The notes under the pieces are model-generated. The model did no database searches, was not told the DNA's origin, and saw nothing but the letters and a program-made list of their open reading frames with translations. This document shows positions 60,860 through 64,000 of a stretch of 64,000 nt of DNA, piece by piece. The position numbers and the translations under genes were made by a program. The number at the start of each line of letters is the position of its first letter. The first letter of the stretch is position 1. Origin of the DNA: Brachybacterium endophyticum (GTDB taxonomy: Bacteria; Actinomycetota; Actinomycetes; Actinomycetales; Dermabacteraceae); the NCBI RefSeq assembly GCF_003130585.1, contig NZ_QFKX01000002.1, positions 682,001-746,000 of the forward strand, given 5' to 3'.

Positions 60860-62278
60860 GTGGCCGGATCCCAGAATTATCTCGCTGTCATCAAGGTCGT
60901 CGGTATCGGCGGCGGTGGTGTCAACGCCGTCAACCGCATGATCGAGTCCGGCCTCAAGGGCGTCGAGTTCATCGCGATCAACACCGATGCCCAGGCGCTG
61001 CTCATGTCGGACGCCGACGTGAAGCTCGACGTGGGCAAGGAGATCACCCGCGGTCTCGGCGCGGGCGCCGACCCCGAGGTCGGCCGCAAGGCCGCCGAGG
61101 ACCACGGCGAGGAGATCGAGGAGGTCCTGCGCGGGGCCGACATGGTCTTCGTGACCGCCGGTGAGGGCGGCGGCACGGGCACCGGCGGCGCGCCGGTCGT
61201 CGCCAAGATCGCCCGCAGCCTCGGCGCGCTGACCATCGGCGTGGTCACCCGCCCCTTCACCTTCGAGGGCCGTCGCCGCTCGAGCCAGGCGGAGTCCGGC
61301 ATCGAGGCGCTGCAGTCCGAGGTGGACACGCTGATCGTGATCCCCAACGACCGTCTGCTCTCGATCGCCGACAAGCAGGTCTCCATGCTCGACGCGTTCA
61401 AGAGCGCCGACCAGGTGCTGCTCTCGGGCGTCCAGGGCATCACCGACCTGATCACCACACCGGGTCTGATCAACCTCGACTTCGCGGACGTGAAGTCCGT
61501 GATGCAGGGGGCGGGAAGCGCCCTGATGGGCATCGGCTCGTCCCGTGGGGACGATCGCGCCCTGCAGGCTGCCGAGCTCGCCGTCTCCAGCCCGCTGCTC
61601 GAGGCCTCCATCGACGGTGCCTACGGCGTGCTGCTGTCCATCCAGGGCGGCAGCGACCTCGGCCTGTACGAGGTCTCCGAGGCGGCGCGCCTGGTGCAGG
61701 AGGCCGCGCACCCCGACGCGAACATCATCTTCGGCTCCGTGATCGACGACGCCCTGGGCGACGAGGTGCGCGTGACCGTGATCGCGGCCGGCTTCGAGGG
61801 CGGCGGACCCACCCCGCGCAGCGAGTCCTCGCCGCTCGCGCGGCCCGAGCGGGCCACTCGCCAGGAGGGTGCGAACCGCGCCCTGGGTGCGGGCCGCGGG
61901 GCGAGTGCCTCGAGCGCCCCCTCGCGTCCGGAGCCGCGTCCGGCACGGTCGGCGGACTCCGCCTCGGCGGCGCCGGCGACCAGCGGAGGCTGGGGCGTGC
62001 CCCAGCAGAGCTTCGCCCCCTCCCAGCAGGAGGCCCAGGGCGGCTTCCACGGCGAGAGCACGGATCCGGCCGACTCTGAGCAGGAGGCTCCGCAGCAGGC
62101 GCAGCCGTTCTCCCAGCAGGGTCAGGATCCCCAGGGCCAGGCCTTCGGGGACGCACGCGGCGCCCAGCCCGTGCAGCCGGCACCGGTGCAGCGTCAGCCC
62201 TCCCCGGTGCAGCCGCCCCGCGTGGAGGAGCCCCCGGCCGATGACGACGACCTGGATCTTCCCTCCTTCCTGAAGTGA
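60860..62278 (+). CDS. ftsZ: Cell division GTPase FtsZ
   Basis: 472-residue tubulin-like GTPase that forms the Z-ring. The nucleotide motif GGGTGTG is at residues 103-109, and the T7 loop NLDFAD at 205-210 carries Asp207 and Asp210. [17 protein letters not shown] and PNDRLL are typical. A Gln/Pro/Ser-rich linker of about 150 residues leads to the C-terminal peptide [12 protein letters not shown] that binds SepF/FtsW-type partners. GTG 60860 with AAGGA 8 nt upstream gives the standard N-terminus ([14 protein letters not shown]). Confidence 0.98.
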   Translation: MAGSQNYLAVIKVVGIGGGGVNAVNRMIESGLKGVEFIAINTDAQALLMSDADVKLDVGKEITRGLGAGADPEVGRKAAEDHGEEIEEVLRGADMVFVTAGEGGGTGTGGAPVVAKIARSLGALTIGVVTRPFTFEGRRRSSQAESGIEALQSEVDTLIVIPNDRLLSIADKQVSMLDAFKSADQVLLSGVQGITDLITTPGLINLDFADVKSVMQGAGSALMGIGSSRGDDRALQAAELAVSSPLLEASIDGAYGVLLSIQGGSDLGLYEVSEAARLVQEAAHPDANIIFGSVIDDALGDEVRVTVIAAGFEGGGPTPRSESSPLARPERATRQEGANRALGAGRGASASSAPSRPEPRPARSADSASAAPATSGGWGVPQQSFAPSQQEAQGGFHGESTDPADSEQEAPQQAQPFSQQGQDPQGQAFGDARGAQPVQPAPVQRQPSPVQPPRVEEPPADDDDLDLPSFLK

Positions 62279-62288
62279 CGATCCGGCC

Positions 62289-63050
62289 GTGACATCTCCA
62301 CGGCCGTCGGCCGTTCACGGTGCCCGGGTCCCGCAGCTGCGCGGGGCCCGGGCACTGTTCAGCGCGCGCGAGGGCGGCGTCTCCGTGCCGCCCTTCGCGT
62401 CCCTGAACCTCGCCCACCACGTCGGCGACGACCCGTCGGCGGTCGAGCGGAACCGTGAGGTCCTCGCCGGGGCGATGGGAGCGCCGCTCGTCTTCGTCGA
62501 CCAGGTGCATTCCGATCGTGTGCACGTGCCCGACCCGGGCGCTCCCGGGCCGGTCACGGCCGACGCGCTGGTCACCGATCGGGAGGACGTGGCCCTCGCG
62601 ATCATGGTCGCGGACTGCCTGCCGGTGCTGCTGAGCGATCCGGCGGCGGGCGTCGTCGGGGCCGCGCACGCCGGGCGTGCGGGGCTCCTGGGCGGCGTCC
62701 TCGAGAACACCCTCGCCCGAATGGTCGACCTCGGTGGCCGTCCCGAGCGTCTCGAGGTCACGATCGGTCCCGGCATCTGCGGTGCCTGCTACGAGGTCCC
62801 GGAGCAGATGCGCGAGGAGGCCCGTGCCGTGAACGAAGCGACCTGGACCACGACGCGGGCGGGGACGCCGGGCCTGGACCTGCGAGCCGGTGCGGTCGAG
62901 GTCCTGGTCGGGCAGGGCGTCCCGCGGGCGAGCATCGACGACGACCACCCGTGCACCCTCGAGGACCCGGCCTTCTTCTCCTATCGCGGGCAGGAACGCA
63001 CGGGACGCTTCGCCGGCGTGATCCGACGGGCGACCGCCGAGCGCGACTGA
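62289..63050 (+). CDS. pgeF: Peptidoglycan editing factor PgeF (DUF152, polyphenol oxidase family)
   Basis: 253-residue YfiH/YlmD protein. The metal site uses His74 (DQVHSD), Cys110 (ADCLPVLL) and His127 (AAHAGRAG), and GPGICGACYEV is conserved. In E. coli PgeF removes wrong amino acids, such as L-Ser, from the first stem position of UDP-MurNAc peptides; purine nucleoside activities are also reported for the family. It begins with GTG 10 nt after ftsZ and has no clear ribosome site. Confidence 0.92.
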   Translation: MTSPRPSAVHGARVPQLRGARALFSAREGGVSVPPFASLNLAHHVGDDPSAVERNREVLAGAMGAPLVFVDQVHSDRVHVPDPGAPGPVTADALVTDREDVALAIMVADCLPVLLSDPAAGVVGAAHAGRAGLLGGVLENTLARMVDLGGRPERLEVTIGPGICGACYEVPEQMREEARAVNEATWTTTRAGTPGLDLRAGAVEVLVGQGVPRASIDDDHPCTLEDPAFFSYRGQERTGRFAGVIRRATAERD

Positions 63051-63117
63051 AGGGCGAGGCGTCCCGAGGACGGACGCGCTGAACAGGCGACACGCCACGA
63101 CACGCCGCACACGTCCG

Positions 63118-63145
63118 TTGCCGCGCCGGGGTGCTCGGGTAGGTT
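63118..63145 (+). promoter_or_regulatory. sepF promoter
   Basis: TTGCCG (63118-63123) and TAGGTT (63140-63145) separated by 16 nt. Start expected near 63152, about 80 nt upstream of sepF. Confidence 0.55.
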
Positions 63146-63230
63146 CTTCACCAGGGCTCCCGCGCACTCCCCGTGCTTCCCCGGAGCCCTTGACCACCAG
63201 CAGCGGACACGAATGCACCGGGAGAGCACC

Positions 63231-63719
63231 ATGGGAGCCTGGCATAACGCGATGGTCGCGCTCGGCCTCGCCAACGAGATCGATGACGACTACTACGAGG
63301 ACGAGGCGGTTCGCCGCGACGAGTCCGCGCCGGTGCGCCGCACCGATCGCGCCGTCGAGCCCACCCACGAGCGGGAGGCGCAGGTGACCCCGATCCGCCA
63401 GCGCCAGAGCAACGTGGTGGCCGTGAGCCATCCGTCGGAGGATTCGATGCAGCGCATCACCACCATCCACCCGCGCTCGTACAACGACGCCAAGGCCATC
63501 GGCGAGTCCTTCCGTGACGGCGTCCCGGTGATCGTGAACCTCAGCGACATGCAGGACGGCGACGCCAAGCGCATGGTCGACTTCTGCGCCGGCCTCGTCT
63601 TCGGACTCCGCGGCAGCATCGAGCGCATCACGGGGAAGGTCTTCCTGCTCTCCCCGGAGTTCGTCGAGGTGGACGGCGACTCCACCACGGACGAGGGCAG
63701 TTTCTACAACCAGAGCTGA
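63231..63719 (+). CDS. sepF: Cell division protein SepF
   Basis: 162-residue SepF, which anchors FtsZ to the membrane in actinobacteria lacking FtsA. An amphipathic N-terminal helix ([16 protein letters not shown]) is followed by an acidic linker, and the SepF core starts [32 protein letters not shown] with [10 protein letters not shown] downstream. The start at 63231 has GGGAG upstream at proper spacing and places the amphipathic helix first; ATG 63213 would add six polar residues. YggT follows after 7 nt. Confidence 0.95.
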   Translation: MGAWHNAMVALGLANEIDDDYYEDEAVRRDESAPVRRTDRAVEPTHEREAQVTPIRQRQSNVVAVSHPSEDSMQRITTIHPRSYNDAKAIGESFRDGVPVIVNLSDMQDGDAKRMVDFCAGLVFGLRGSIERITGKVFLLSPEFVEVDGDSTTDEGSFYNQS

Positions 63720-63726
63720 GTGCCCG

Positions 63727-64000
63727 GTGGCGCTGATCGCATCGATCCTGTACCTCGCGCTGCTGCTGTACACGCTGGTCCTGCTGGCACGCCTCGTGCT
63801 GGACTGGATCCGTGCCTACGCGCGGGACTTCCGTCCGCGCGGGCTGGTACTGCTGCTGTTCGAGCTCGTCTTCACGCTCACGGACCCGCCGGTGCATTTC
63901 CTGCGTCGGCTGATCCCGCCGTTGCGGCTGGGTGCCGTGTCCCTGGATCTCAGCCTGCTGGTCCTGCTGCTGGTGTGCTCGCTGCTGCTGAGGATCCTGG
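63727..64000 (+). CDS. YggT family membrane protein, 3' truncated by the window
   Basis: The first 91 codons of a YggT-family protein. Two hydrophobic segments are visible (LIASILYLALLLYTLVLLARLV and SLDLSLLVLLLVCSLLLRIL), separated by the typical TDPPVHFLRRLIPPLRLG loop. YggT genes follow sepF in most actinobacteria and many Firmicutes; the function is not settled but is tied to division or membrane organisation. The GTG start lies 7 nt after sepF. Confidence 0.88.
   Translation, partial: MALIASILYLALLLYTLVLLARLVLDWIRAYARDFRPRGLVLLLFELVFTLTDPPVHFLRRLIPPLRLGAVSLDLSLLVLLLVCSLLLRIL

Noticed and set aside
1-64000. tRNA genes, CRISPR arrays, insertion sequences, phage genes or attachment sites
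   Set aside because: No cloverleaf consensus in the spacers, no regularly spaced repeats, no transposase or integrase motifs and no region of foreign composition.

Overview
This 64-kb window is a chromosomal core region of a high-GC Gram-positive bacterium (Actinobacteria). The evidence is the strong G/C third-position bias, actinobacterial markers (ClgR, DUF3046, DUF3040, the HEPN protein beside dinB, HelR, SepF, leaderless genes) and a gene order that follows the Mycobacterium tuberculosis block pnp-M16-dapB-thyX-dapA-rnj-ftsK-pgsA-cinA-clgR-recA-recX-miaA-dapF-hflX-lexA-LysM-nrdR. The murE specificity motif (DNPR) and dapA/dapB/dapF point to meso-diaminopimelate peptidoglycan. A Dermabacteraceae/Brachybacterium-like host fits, but the genus is inference. 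I see no tRNA, rRNA, CRISPR, prophage, integrase or insertion sequence.

Layout. 1-6087 (+): ribF end, rpsO, pnp, M16 peptidase, dapB and a small membrane protein. 6091-7205 (-): azlCD exporter. 7274-13777 (+): HAD phosphatase, murT-gatD (peptidoglycan amidation), thyX, dapA, RNase J. 13880-21097 (+): ftsK, pgsA, cinA, clgR, DUF3046, recA, recX. 21121-29213 (-): gluABCD glutamate-type transporter, a glycerophosphodiester phosphodiesterase with a binding protein and two permeases, and a YbjN protein. 29321-37582: miaA, dapF, a methyltransferase (-), hflX, a DinG-like helicase, lexA (-), an SOS-type LysM protein and nrdR. 37855-44834: helR (-), PAC2 protein, cspA, SpeE-like protein (-), HEPN protein, dinB and DUF3040. 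45379-64000 (+): a complete dcw cluster: mraZ, rsmH, ftsL, ftsI, murE, murF, mraY, murD, ftsW, murG, murC, ftsQ, ftsZ, pgeF, sepF and a YggT gene cut by the window end.

How it works together. Lysine/DAP synthesis (dapA, dapB, dapF) feeds MurE. The dcw genes build and place septal peptidoglycan, and MurT/GatD amidate it. The SOS module is coherent: lexA, recA and the divisome-linked LysM gene all carry recognisable LexA boxes. dinB and the DinG-like helicase are nearby without a visible box.

The most distinctive signal is regulatory. At least thirteen genes have a TAnnnT-type -10 element ending 6-8 nt before an ATG/GTG, the architecture of leaderless transcripts, and this settles several start codons. 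Other non-coding structures are a 10-bp-periodic MraZ operator, a possible three-way-junction leader before ftsZ, a perfect hairpin between recA and recX, a long hairpin between mraZ and rsmH, and overlapping divergent -10 boxes between helR and the PAC2 gene.
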